DNA from: Streptomyces roseofulvus
GTDB taxonomy: Bacteria; Actinomycetota; Actinomycetes; Streptomycetales; Streptomycetaceae
Direction: 5' to 3'
Length of the DNA stretch: 64,000 nucleotides
Assembly (NCBI RefSeq): GCF_039534915.1
Contig: NZ_BAAAWE010000001.1
Span: 8,122,001 to 8,186,000 of the forward strand
Part shown: positions 28,545 to 35,795 of the stretch, in pieces
Layout: each line of letters begins with the position of its first letter
Numbering within the stretch: position 1 is the stretch's first letter
The notes under the pieces: generated by a model
The model's database searches: none
What the model saw: only the letters and a program-made list of their open reading frames with translations
What the model was told of the DNA's origin: nothing
Program-made: the position numbers and the translations under genes

Positions 28545-28872
28545 ATTACTGCCCACTCTCCACGGACGCCGTGTACTGCAATTGGCGGTTCTGCCATGTG
28601 TGCTGGTAGGTGACTTCGTCACCGCTGGGGCAGCACGCCGGGTCAGGGTTTGACCGCCGCACGCTTTAGGTGACCTGGGTGCCGTTCTGGCTGACCACTT
28701 CACGGAAGCTGTACGCCTTGCCCTCCTGGTCGGGCACAGGTAATCCAGTAAGCCAGCCGGCACCTTCATGCCCTTCACCTTGGTGCACGACGCGTTGTGG
28801 CTACTGCCCGCAGGCCCGTCAACGCCCAGCATCATGACCGTCGGCGTCAAACTGTCATCCTTGCGCTTGAAC
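28545..28872 (-). pseudogene. Decayed hypothetical (possibly secreted) protein gene
   Basis: The minus strand encodes LTPTVMMLGVDGPAG and NASCTKVKG, and after a one-base shift DQEGKAYSFREVVSQNGTQV. An in-frame TAA (probably from a Tyr codon) is then followed by NPDPACCPSGDEVTYQHTWQ and NRQLQYTASVESGQ. Four cysteines suggest an exported, disulfide-bonded protein. The 5' end is lost at the junction with the relaxation fragment. Neither the frameshift nor the nonsense codon is read as recoding. Confidence 0.6.
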
Positions 28873-28894
28873 ACCTCTTGGTGGTTCCCTGCCG

Positions 28895-29140
28895 CCCAAA
28901 AATCTCCTTGCAGACAAGCTTCAGGCCCGGGGCGCCGGGCTGGGCACCATCGCCTCCTACGCGACCGAGGTGGCGCTGCCCGCGACCGGCACCTGGTCCA
29001 ACCCGGGCAAGGGCGGCGCCCAGGCGGACATCGTCATCACCGCGCCCGAGGACGGGGTGCCGCTGCTGTTCGTGGAGATCGACAACTGCTTCGAGTCCGC
29101 GCAGGTCCTCGCCGCGAAGATCGACAAGTACATGCGGTTT
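28895..29140 (+). pseudogene. Replication-relaxation family protein, middle fragment 2
   Basis: The plus strand encodes ADKLQARGAGLGTIASYATE, GGAQADIVITAPEDGVPLLF and VEIDNCFESAQVLAAKIDKY, equivalent to the region where the 20796 fragment begins (VILVEVDRRSEDAHDLVTKL). The two fragments therefore come from different copies of the gene, not from one gene cut in two. Both ends are lost. Confidence 0.65.
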
Positions 29141-29187
29141 GGTCAGCGTGATGGGGATCTCGAATTTTCCTCAGACCCGCTCTTCGC

Positions 29188-29218
29188 CTCAGCTGGTTCA
29201 CGAAGTGAACCAACTGAG
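29188..29218. promoter_or_regulatory. 31-bp near-perfect inverted repeat
   Basis: CTCAGCTGGTTCAC (29188-29201) and GTGAACCAACTGAG (29205-29218) pair at 13 of 14 positions around GAA. It stands about 75 bp before the Imm1-like gene. It could be an operator for a dimeric repressor or a terminator stem; there is no T-run. Confidence 0.45.
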
Positions 29219-29292
29219 GGCAGTGGTGAGCGAGGCGGAGTACGACTGGTTGCTCTTCGACCCGCGCCAGACCCGTGGGTGATGATCGGGGC

Positions 29293-29634
29293 ATGCTGCA
29301 AGCGAGAGATGAACATGGTCGGCGTGTGGGGAACCCGAAGTCGTCAGCGTTGAGCCGGATGGTGGCGAACCTCGGCCGGGGCAACGCCTTCGTCATCGTC
29401 GAGCGCCTCGACGATGAGGCGGATGGTGGCTGGTATGTCCAGGTGTGGCTGAGGGACGACAACACCTACCAGCTTGAATTCCGCGACGGGACCGCGGCGG
29501 AGCACTATCAGACCCGGACGATCTCTCAGGAGAAGGTGATCGCCGCCTTGAGCGGCTGGGCCGAAGGCCGCCCTGAGTGGAAGGACGCTTTCATGTGGCA
29601 CAACATCAGCGCCTTCTTCGCTGACACAGACTGA
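29293..29634 (+). CDS. Imm1-like immunity protein candidate
   Basis: A 113-residue protein with NAFVIVERLDDEADGGWYVQ, DDNTYQLEFRDGTAAEHYQT and a C-terminal Trp-rich part (WAEGRPEWKDAFMWHNI). Beta strands with a YxLEYRDG-like motif and an E-K-V helix match my memory of the Imm1 family, which neutralises secreted toxins of polymorphic toxin systems. No toxin gene lies nearby. The start is uncertain: ATGs at 29275 and 29293 precede the conserved part, which begins at about MVANLGRGN. Confidence 0.55.
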   Translation: MLQARDEHGRRVGNPKSSALSRMVANLGRGNAFVIVERLDDEADGGWYVQVWLRDDNTYQLEFRDGTAAEHYQTRTISQEKVIAALSGWAEGRPEWKDAFMWHNISAFFADTD

Positions 29635-29679
29635 CCCCGCCGTCCCGAGGGTCGGCGTGGTCAGTGACCTACGTTTTGT

Positions 29680-30012
29680 TCAGCTGCGGCGCATCGGGAT
29701 GACGTCCGGGTTCGCCATCGGGATGGTGGGTCGTGCTGCTTCGGGAGTGGCCAGCAGAGCGACGATGGTGACGGGCTTGTCGCAGTGCGGGCAATTCCGG
29801 ACAGCCGTGGGCGCGAGGGGTGTCGGGTCCGGTGATGCCGGGGTCATCGTCTCGCCTTCAGCAGCATCGGCTGCTTCGTCGCGTTCGCGGCGTCGGCGTC
29901 GGCTCGCCTCTGCTTTGCAGCGGGGTGTGCAGTAGGTGTGCCGGGCCCCCGCACTGGGATTGACCTGGAATGACGTCCAGCAGATCGGGCACTCCCGGAA
30001 TTCAACCAGCAC
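29680..30012 (-). CDS. Small zinc-ribbon protein coupled to IstB
   Basis: A 110-residue protein with two Cys clusters: CPIC...YCTPRC near the N-terminus and CPHC further on, likely binding zinc. Its GTG start at 30012 overlaps the end of the truncated IstB gene and has GGGGAG seven bases upstream, which indicates translational coupling. Similar small Cys-rich genes follow istB in some actinobacterial IS21-type elements. Its role is unknown. Confidence 0.6.
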   Translation of the reverse strand: MLVEFRECPICWTSFQVNPSAGARHTYCTPRCKAEASRRRRRERDEAADAAEGETMTPASPDPTPLAPTAVRNCPHCDKPVTIVALLATPEAARPTIPMANPDVIPMRRS

Positions 30013-30498
30013 GTCCGGTCTCCCCTTTGCGGAGGTTGTCGGAGTGGGATTGGTGCGAGCGGAGGCGGTAGGACGGTCCATCGATGCCGACCACGGCAGC
30101 GCGGTGCAGGAGCCGGTCGAGCATCGCGGCGGCCACGGTGGCGTCGCCGAAGGCGCCGGCCCAGTCGGCGATACCGACGTTGGTCGTGAGGATCGTGCTC
30201 GACTTCAGATACCTCTGGTTGATCACCTGGAAGAGAGCGGACGCGCCGTCGCCCGGCAGCGGCAGATAGCCCAGTTCGTCGATCATGAGCAGGCGGGGGC
30301 CGGCGAAGAACCGCATGACGCTTGACCAGCGGCCTTCGAGTGCGGCTTTGTGGCATTTGGCGGCGAGTTCCGCGGCGGTGGTGAAGTAGACGCGGTGGCC
30401 GGCGTCGACCGCGGAGCGGGCAAGGGCGACGGCCAGCATGGTCTTGCCGACGCCGGGCGGGCCGACCAGCAGGACGTTGGAGGCCCGGATCGTCTTCA
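30002..30498 (-). pseudogene. IstB-like ATPase, 5'-truncated (IS21 family)
   Basis: The frame includes SNVLLVGPPGVGKTMLAVAL (Walker A), PRLLMIDELGYLPL (Walker B), STILTTNVGIADWAGAFGD and the C-terminal Arg-rich tail of IstB helper ATPases. The family is about 250 residues; about 90 N-terminal residues are missing. At about 30498 the sequence switches to the plus-strand plasmid gene. Its IstA partner is absent here; only an unrelated IstA remnant is at 33395. Confidence 0.8.
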
Positions 30499-31007
30499 TC
30501 CCGGACGCCGCCGAGGCTCCCGCGCCTGCCGAGCCGGTCATCGACCCCGCCGTCCTGGCCCGCCAGGCGGTCGACTCGATGCGCCTGGACGGCCCGTCGG
30601 TGGCCTCGCCGCGCGCGGCCGGCCGGTACCTGATCGGCATGCCCATGTGGCTGTGGGCCACCCCGTCCCCGTCGACGTTCGGGCCGGTGTCGGCGTCCGC
30701 CTCCGCCGGGGCCGTCACCGTCACCGCCACCGCCAAGGTGACGTCGGTCCGCTGGACGACGGGCGACGGCACCACCATCACCTGCACGGGCCCCGGCACC
30801 CCGTACGCGGCCCGGCACGGCGCCCAGGACTCGCCCACGTGCGGCCACCGCTACACCCGCTCCGCCGAGTACGAGGGCACCGCCACCTCGACCTGGACCG
30901 TCACGTGGGAGGCGCCCGCCCTCGGCGACTCCGGCACGATCACCGAGACCCGCGCCACGGCGTTCACGGCGTGGGTGGGCGAGGCGCAGGCCGTCGGCAC
31001 CAGCTGA
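30498..31007 (+). pseudogene. Plasmid-type ATP/GTP-binding protein, C-terminal fragment
   Basis: The fragment encodes VLARQAVDSMRLDGPSVASP, RAAGRYLIGMPMWLW, GDGTTITCTGPGTPY and a PKD-like strand series ending STWTVTWEAPALGDSGTITE. This is the end of a secreted protein often labelled ATP/GTP-binding in Streptomyces plasmids and integrative elements. The signal peptide and N-terminal half are missing. The last 46 codons and everything downstream to about 31560 recur at 44348-44975. Confidence 0.65.
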
Positions 31008-31032
31008 CCCGCGCGGCAAGGGGAAACGGGAA

Positions 31033-31050
31033 CTTCCCCAATTGGGGAAG
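31033..31050. promoter_or_regulatory. 18-bp perfect palindrome CTTCCCCAATTGGGGAAG
   Basis: The palindrome CTTCCCCAATTGGGGAAG lies 26 bp after the stop of the plasmid-type gene and just before two 12-bp repeat arrays. It is kept without change at 44515-44532 in the second copy, although adjacent bases differ. This suggests binding by a dimeric protein. Confidence 0.6.
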
Positions 31051-31066
31051 AACGATCTTGATCCCC

Positions 31067-31102
31067 GCTCACCACCAGGCTTACCACCGCGCTTACCACC
31101 GC
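31067..31102 (+). repeat. Three 12-bp direct repeats (GCTTACCACCGC)
   Basis: The units are GCTCACCACCAG, GCTTACCACCGC and GCTTACCACCGC in direct tandem. The same three-unit array occurs at 44549-44584, and a divergent version (CTCACCACCACG, CTTACCACCGGC, CTTACCAAGCCG) at 49021-49056. Tandem 12-mers of this kind can be Rep-binding iterons or transfer-origin elements. Confidence 0.7.
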
Positions 31103-31174
31103 AGGTCAACGGCCCGGGGCGACCGCTCGCCGGTACCGCCCGCCGCGAGGCCCCGTGGCCGAGGCAGCCGACCG

Positions 31175-31258
31175 GGTTGCCTCCCAGGTTGCCCTACAAC
31201 TAGCCCTGCAAGGTGCTCTCCAAGTTGCCCTGCAAGTTGCTCTGCAGGTTGCCCCCAG
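31175..31258 (+). repeat. Seven-unit 12-bp iteron-like array
   Basis: Seven consecutive 12-mers with consensus RGTTGCCCTGCA fill exactly 84 bp. The best conserved units are AGTTGCCCTGCA (31223) and AGTTGCTCTGCA (31235). The paralogous array at 44657-44728 has six units. The strict 12-bp phase is compatible with protein binding on one face of the helix, with codon-level repeats (4 residues), or with both. The longest frames through it show no other coding character. Confidence 0.75.
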
Positions 31259-31329
31259 GCTCTTGCGGCGACGGGCGAACCTGCAGCTCAGGCCGTGCGG
31301 TCAAGGGGTGCGCGCCGCGCCGACTACTT

Positions 31330-31560
31330 CTGTACGGGACCCTCCTGGAGCTCCGAGGCCCGTACGAAGCCCGGCCCGAGGACCCGCCGGCCCCGCGCTA
31401 CGCCCGCCGGCTGTGCGTCCAGCACACCCCGGCGGCGAAGTTCCTCTGTGTTGGGCAGTGGCACGGCGGGCAGGTCGTCAAGGTCTGCCTGCGCGGCAGT
31501 TCGCGCAGAGGCCGGGCCCGGCCCGAGGAGGCGTCGATCAGTCACCGCCGAATCGTAGGC
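31330..31560 (+). other. Probable small coding fragment, conserved in two copies
   Basis: The frame LYGTLLELRGPYEARPEDPP, then RYARRLCVQHTPAAKFLCVG and QWHGGQVVKVCLRG, has near-total GC at third positions. It is preserved at about 44815-44970 with many differences, mostly compatible with a protein. No start codon is clear, and a frameshift from an upstream frame (ADYFCTGPSW) is possible. The family is not recognised. 31660-31932 shows nothing further. Confidence 0.35.
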
Positions 31561-31564
31561 CCCG

Positions 31565-31660
31565 GTAGGGTCGGGTTCAGCCCGCGCCGATATGGCGTGC
31601 GCGGGCGAGGCCCGGTGCCCAGATGCGCTCTGGGAGCAGTACCACCGGGCCGCCCCTACA
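31565..31660 (+). promoter_or_regulatory. Conserved promoter/start block (also at 49165)
   Basis: GGTAGGGTCGGG, then CAGCCCGCGCCGATATGGCG and a short frame MACAGEARCPDALWEQYHRA, is shared with 49165-49265. TAGGGT resembles a Streptomyces -10 hexamer. The shared ATG opens a small frame that soon diverges between the copies, so only the start of the gene survives at one or both sites. Confidence 0.4.
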
Positions 31661-31932
31661 CGCTGCCTGACGGCCCCCCTCCGCCCCGCCGGGATCTTCC
31701 TGGGCGGGGCGGAAACCCGTTCAGGCGTCTGGCGCGTCCTCGGCGGGTTACGGATTGCCGGTTACAGCCCCGGTGGGAACGCCGGTTCTGGCTGCTCAGG
31801 GCGCACTCCGGAACGGCCCGCCAGCGCCGCGCCGCGTCTCACCTGCCCGGCCACCGCCCCAGCCCTGACCGGCCCTGCGGGGCCCCGCTGCGCGGCATCG
31901 TCGTCCAGCTCGGCAGGGAGCTCGGCGCCCGG

Positions 31933-32373
31933 TCAGGAGGCGGCAGTACGGTCGAAGCTGGTGATGTTCAGCTTCACGCCCTCCGTGCTCTTGAGGGTCG
32001 TCGGGAACTCCCCGGTTGCGGTCTGGCCGGGCTGGACGTCGGTCTCAAGCTGCGTTCCGTTCGCCACCCGGGTGCCGCTTGCGTCGATCGCTTCCCAGTC
32101 CCATGAGTAGTTCGACTTCTTGCCGCTGCTGTTCTTGATCGTCCATACCAGCCAGATGTTGGTGATGCCGGCCTGTGAACGGTCGTCGAGCTTGAAGCTG
32201 ACCAGATCAGCTCGCTCGCTCGCACCCTCCGGCGACCTCTCGGCGGTGGTCTCCCCTTCCGGGGCAGGCGTACTGCTCTCATCACTGCTGCAGGCAGTAC
32301 CAAAGGCCAGACCGAAGGCCGTGACCACAGCGATGAGCACTGAAGAACGGGCGTGACGACGGTGAACGCGCAT
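31933..32373 (-). CDS. Small lipoprotein
   Basis: From the ATG at 32373 (MRVHRRHARSSVLIAVVTAF) a signal peptide ends in the lipobox-like FGTAC, making Cys about residue 28 the likely lipidated residue. A Ser/Glu/Pro-rich linker follows, then a beta-sandwich-like domain of about 95 residues (ITNIWLVWTIKNSSGKKSNY, LETDVQPGQTATGEFPTTL) resembling the DUF4352/FxLYD class of extracellular domains. The protein should sit on the outer face of the membrane. Its role is unknown. Confidence 0.75.
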   Translation of the reverse strand: MRVHRRHARSSVLIAVVTAFGLAFGTACSSDESSTPAPEGETTAERSPEGASERADLVSFKLDDRSQAGITNIWLVWTIKNSSGKKSNYSWDWEAIDASGTRVANGTQLETDVQPGQTATGEFPTTLKSTEGVKLNITSFDRTAAS

Positions 32374-32546
32374 GGCTGATCCTCCTTGCCCCTCCATCCT
32401 GCGCTGCAGCCGCCCAGCTATCGACTCGGCAGCCTTCGCCGTCCTCCTCGGCCGCGCCGCCGCCCTGTCTCCTTGCCGGCGACCCTGTTCCGTCCTCGAC
32501 GTCCCTCGGCGGCTGCGCCCCGCGCTGCTCGCCTCGCCGCCGTCCC

Positions 32547-32758
32547 CTGCTCCCCGTACGTGCGGGTTATGGCCCCTGACCCAGACAGCGACACATCACG
32601 CACGATGCTGCTCCCCGCACGCGCGGGGATGGCCCCGCGGCCTTCGCGTGGATCGGGACGGCGCGCGGCTGTCCCCGCTCTCGCGGGGGATGGTCCTCTC
32701 GCCCTCGCGGAGGCGGTCCGGGTGATCGGCTGCTCCCCGCTCGCGCGGGTTAGGACGA
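32547..32758 (+). CRISPR. Degenerate type I-E CRISPR array, four repeats
   Basis: Repeats begin at 32547, 32608, 32669 and 32730, exactly 61 bp apart, which is a 29-bp repeat plus a 32-bp spacer. Cores are CTGCTCCCCGTACGTGCGGG, CTGCTCCCCGCACGCGCGGG, CTGTCCCCGCTCTCGCGGGG and CTGCTCCCCGCTCGCGCGGG, each followed by a GGATGG-like end of decreasing quality. This is the Streptomyces I-E repeat type. Each repeat differs from the others, so the array is old. No cas gene is in the window. Confidence 0.8.
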
Positions 32759-32809
32759 TGCCACCCGCCCGCCTGTTGTGGTGTCGGACCCTGCTGACAG
32801 GGTTGCCGC

Positions 32810-33394
32810 ATGGACGAGTTCATGGGCACCCAGGCCCCGCCCCGCCGGATTCAAGATGCTGTTGAGGCGCTGACGGCGTTCGAGCAGGCATGGTCGGAGC
32901 TGACCGTGCTCCGGCGTCCAGAGCCCGCGAAGGTCGATTGGGCGGCTGTCGAAAGCGGTCTGGGCACCGCTCTCCCGCCGGACTTCAAGCTGCTCACCGA
33001 GCTCTATCCCCGCCTCGTGGTGGGGGACACGCTCTTCGTCACCTCCCCGCAGCCCGGCGATGAGCAGGCATGGGTCGAAGCCACACTCGAAGACCTGGAG
33101 ATCGTCGAGGAGTGGTGCGAATACGCGGAGCTCGATCCGCCGGTGCAGGCTTTCCCGGCATCTGGCGGCCTTCTCCGCTGCGGGTCGACAGACTGGGGCG
33201 ACTACCTCCTGTGGTCGACAAGCGGGGATGGCGCCGAATGGACGATCACCGTGGCCACCCGCGGAGGCGGCTGGTGGCACTACAACGGCGGACTCGTGCA
33301 GTTCCTCACCGGACTGGTGGACGGCAGCGTCGACCAGTGGGGACTGCACACGATCAGGCCCACCATCACCGGCCACCCCCCGGCCTCTGCTTGA
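32810..33394 (+). CDS. SMI1/KNR4 (SUKH) family protein
   Basis: A 194-residue protein with the SUKH pattern: VDWAAVESGLGTALPPDFKL followed by LTELYPRLVVGDTLF, then WGDYLLWSTSGDGAEWTITV and a C-terminal helix (VQFLTGLVDGSV). SUKH proteins are commonly immunity proteins for nuclease and other toxins, but also occur as free regulators. The ATG at 32810 has AGGG about six bases upstream. It lies directly after the CRISPR relic. No toxin gene is adjacent. Confidence 0.85.
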   Translation: MDEFMGTQAPPRRIQDAVEALTAFEQAWSELTVLRRPEPAKVDWAAVESGLGTALPPDFKLLTELYPRLVVGDTLFVTSPQPGDEQAWVEATLEDLEIVEEWCEYAELDPPVQAFPASGGLLRCGSTDWGDYLLWSTSGDGAEWTITVATRGGGWWHYNGGLVQFLTGLVDGSVDQWGLHTIRPTITGHPPASA

Positions 33395-33680
33395 AGTCGT
33401 GTTCTGCCGGCAGACGCTGCATGGTCTGCGGTGTCGTGTGCTTCTGCTGCGCCGGCGTGTCCAGGCCCTCACGCCGCATTTCGTCGATGAAGCCCTTCAC
33501 CGGCTCCAGCACGCTCGGCCGTGGCGGCGGCTTCCGATTCGACGGTGCCGGCGGCTCCAACGCCGTCCGCACCGGGTTCCGCGGGCACCTTGACCGCGCG
33601 GCGAGCTCCCGCCCCGACAGCCCCTGCTCGCGATGAACCCGGCGGATCCTCTCGAACGGCCTACCACGTGACCTGTGCAC
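33395..33680 (-). pseudogene. IS21 IstA N-terminal remnant
   Basis: The minus strand encodes FERIRRVHREQGLSGRELAA and RSRCPRNPVRTALEPPAPSN, a helix-turn-helix start, then EPVKGFIDEMRREGLDTPAQ and QKHTTPQTMQRLPAEHDF, the usual link before the IstA catalytic domain. The DDE domain is absent. It is therefore a short relic. Confidence 0.7.
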
Positions 33681-33872
33681 CAGCGGTTTCCCTGGCCTGG
33701 ACCGTGATCAACAGGCACAGCGTGACGGCCAACCAGCGCTCCCTCTCGCCATTGCTCCGAAAGCGGCATGTTCCACACCATCACGCCGCATGGTTCCCGA
33801 CTCACCGATGAACCACCGGCTCCCGTCCACATCGAAGACGTGGCTTTCCTTCACCCCGACAAAGACACTCGA

Positions 33873-34016
33873 CTGCTCCCCGCGTATGCGGGGATGGCCC
33901 TCACGGCGAGCCCATGGACCCGGCGGCCTCGGCTGCTTCCCGCGCCCGCGGGCTGGCGACCGTCATCACCCCGCCGGGGCTCGGCGCCTGCTCCCCGCAC
34001 AAACGCACCTCACCGC
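33873..34016 (+). CRISPR. Second, more decayed CRISPR relic
   Basis: Repeat-like sequences start at 33873 (CTGCTCCCCGCGTATGCGGG followed by GATGGCCC), 33933 (CTGCTTCCCGCGCCCGCGGG) and 33988 (CTGCTCCCCGCAC then diverged). Spacings of 60 and 55 bp and loss of the repeat ends show decay. Its orientation matches the array 1.1 kb upstream, so both may be pieces of one original array interrupted by the SUKH gene and IS21 debris. Confidence 0.55.
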
Positions 34017-34251
34017 AGCCGGTGACCGCCCGGCCGCCCTCGCCCCGAACCGTCGCCGGATGGATCCTGTGCCGTCCGGACACCCGTACCGAACCCGGGC
34101 AACTCCAGCTCAAGGCCGCCCGGACGCACTGCCCAGAAAACGACGCCCTCACCAGGCACGTCCGCTCCTTCGCGACCATGCTCACCGAGCGCCTGCCCGG
34201 CTGGCTCGTGCATACCGTCACTCTGTCGGGCTCAGGTCTGTCCCGTAAATG
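33990..34251 (+). pseudogene. ISL3-family transposase fragment
   Basis: The frame gives RTVAGWILCRPDTRTEPGQL, QLKAARTHCPENDALTRHVR and SFATMLTERLPGWL, matching the region shortly before the C-terminus of ISL3-family transposases from Streptomyces. Both ends are missing; the upstream part merges with the CRISPR relic and the downstream part with an IS5 element end. Confidence 0.6.
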
Positions 34252-35061
34252 ATCTATGGCATGCCGATCGCGTATCGGACCCTGTGCTCATCCGGCGAGG
34301 GTGAGGTTGTGGAGTCGGGCGATGCCGAGCATGGCGTGGTGAACCCCGTCGCCCTTGAGGCGGCAGTCGCGGAGGACCTTCCACGTCTTCATTCGTGCGA
34401 AGGCGTGCTCGACGCGGGCGCGGACCTTGCGGTGGGAGGCGTTGTGCTCCTCTTTCCAGGCCGGTAGTTCGGCCTGGCCTCGTTCACGGTGGTGCGGGAT
34501 GACCAGGCCGGTGCCGCGGTAGCCGCCGTCAGCGATCACGGTTGTTCTGCCGACGGCGGCCTTCGCGCCGGACAGCTCCCATGCCTTGCAGTCGTTGCGG
34601 TTGCCCGGCAGGGGCCGGCCGACGGCTACGACGAGCCGGGTGTCAGCGTCGGTGATGACTTGGTGGTTGATGGAGTAGCGGTAGTTCTTCGGCTGCTCGG
34701 TGATGCTGTGGTCGCGGGTGGGAACCATGGTGCCGTCCACGATCAGCACGGTGTCCTTGCGGAACCGCCGGCGCTGTTGCAGCGAGAGCAACGGCCCGAA
34801 ATGGTTGATGATGTGGTCGGCAGCCGACTTCGACACCCCGAACAGCAGGGCGAGCTGGCGCAGGGTGAGGTTGGTGCGCCAGTACGCGGCGACCAGCAAG
34901 ACCCGGTCCTCCAGGGGCAGGCTCCAGGGCCGGCCCTTGCGGACCGGATCAGCACCCTCGCGCCGGAGCGCGGTGATAGCAGCCTGCCGAACTGCCGCGC
35001 GCTCAGCCCGGTGAACGGGGCTATCCAGGACAGCTGCGACGCCGTGATCACACCAGTCACG
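34244..35061 (-). pseudogene. IS5-family element remnant with frameshifted transposase
   Basis: This is a close relative of the 41988 element: the left end CTGTCCCGTAAATGATCTA is present at 34243, but no matching right end is found. The N-terminus VITASQLSWIAPFTGLSARQ is in one frame; a one-base change near 34985 moves the rest (VLLVAAYWRTNLTLRQLALL, VLIVDGTMVPTRDHS, RARVEHAFARMKTWKVLRDC, to 34288) into another. The passenger gene seen at 42852 is absent upstream. Confidence 0.8.
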
Positions 35062-35150
35062 GCGAGATCCTCACACGGCCCCGCCGGTACCGCCGAGCTG
35101 ATCACTTCCTATCCTAGCCAGGCACAGATCCTTGGCCGCGGGTCAGGGGA

Positions 35151-35534
35151 TCAACGATCTTCCCACTGGGTGCGGGCGAGCTCCGTGTTCGTCCGGACCA
35201 GGTCCTCGTCGTCCTCGATCATGAACAGCGAATACCGGCCCATTGCGTCCAGGGCGTCGAAGACCCGGTGGGCCCAGGCGTCCGAGTCCGGCTGATTGGC
35301 AGTGACCCGGGCCGGGTGAGAATGGTATGGCTCGTCCAGGTCTGGCGGCACGGCGACCCAGCAGCTCAGCCAGTGCTCGTTGTCCCCCCAGGTGAAGGAG
35401 GGGGATCGCCCGTCGGTGTCACAGAAGAACTCGATGCCGAAGGCCGCTTCGAGGTCGGCCCGCACGGCCTCCGCGAGGGTGGCCCCAGGGGCCTGCGGCC
35501 CCCGGAAGCCGGCGTAGATGTCGTATTCGATCAA
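35151..35534 (-). CDS. Hypothetical protein, possible immunity-type gene
   Basis: From the TTG at 35534 (IEYDIYAGFRGPQAPGATLA), with GAGG nine bases upstream, a 127-residue acidic protein is encoded. It contains FGIEFFCDTDGRSPSFTWGD and ends in a helical part (WAHRVFDALDAMGRYSLFMI). The frame is open to 35591, but the upstream codons look less conserved. The size and acidic character fit SitI3-like immunity proteins, a weak resemblance. It is flanked by the IS5 remnant and the acyl-CoA synthetase gene. Confidence 0.55.
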   Translation of the reverse strand: MIEYDIYAGFRGPQAPGATLAEAVRADLEAAFGIEFFCDTDGRSPSFTWGDNEHWLSCWVAVPPDLDEPYHSHPARVTANQPDSDAWAHRVFDALDAMGRYSLFMIEDDEDLVRTNTELARTQWEDR

Positions 35535-35795
35535 GATGATCAGCCTCAGTCCACGTCGAAGGTCTCCTCGTAGCAGTATCCGATCAGTCACACCTGGGTG
35601 AACTCACGCGACGCTCGTCTTTACACCGGATTTTCCAGACCTGATGTGCGCGCAGCACCGCAAGGCCGGAAAGCGAATTCGTGATCCAACTCCCCTACCC
35701 AGCCCGGCGATTTAGCCCTAGCCTCTGCACCACCCCCCAAAGTTACTCGCCAGTCAACCGATGTGTGATGGGTGCCCTCGGGCCCGGAGGCCGAC

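Noticed and set aside
32547..34016. Functional CRISPR-Cas locus
   Set aside because: Repeats are degenerate and no cas1, cas2, cas3 or Cascade gene was found in the window.
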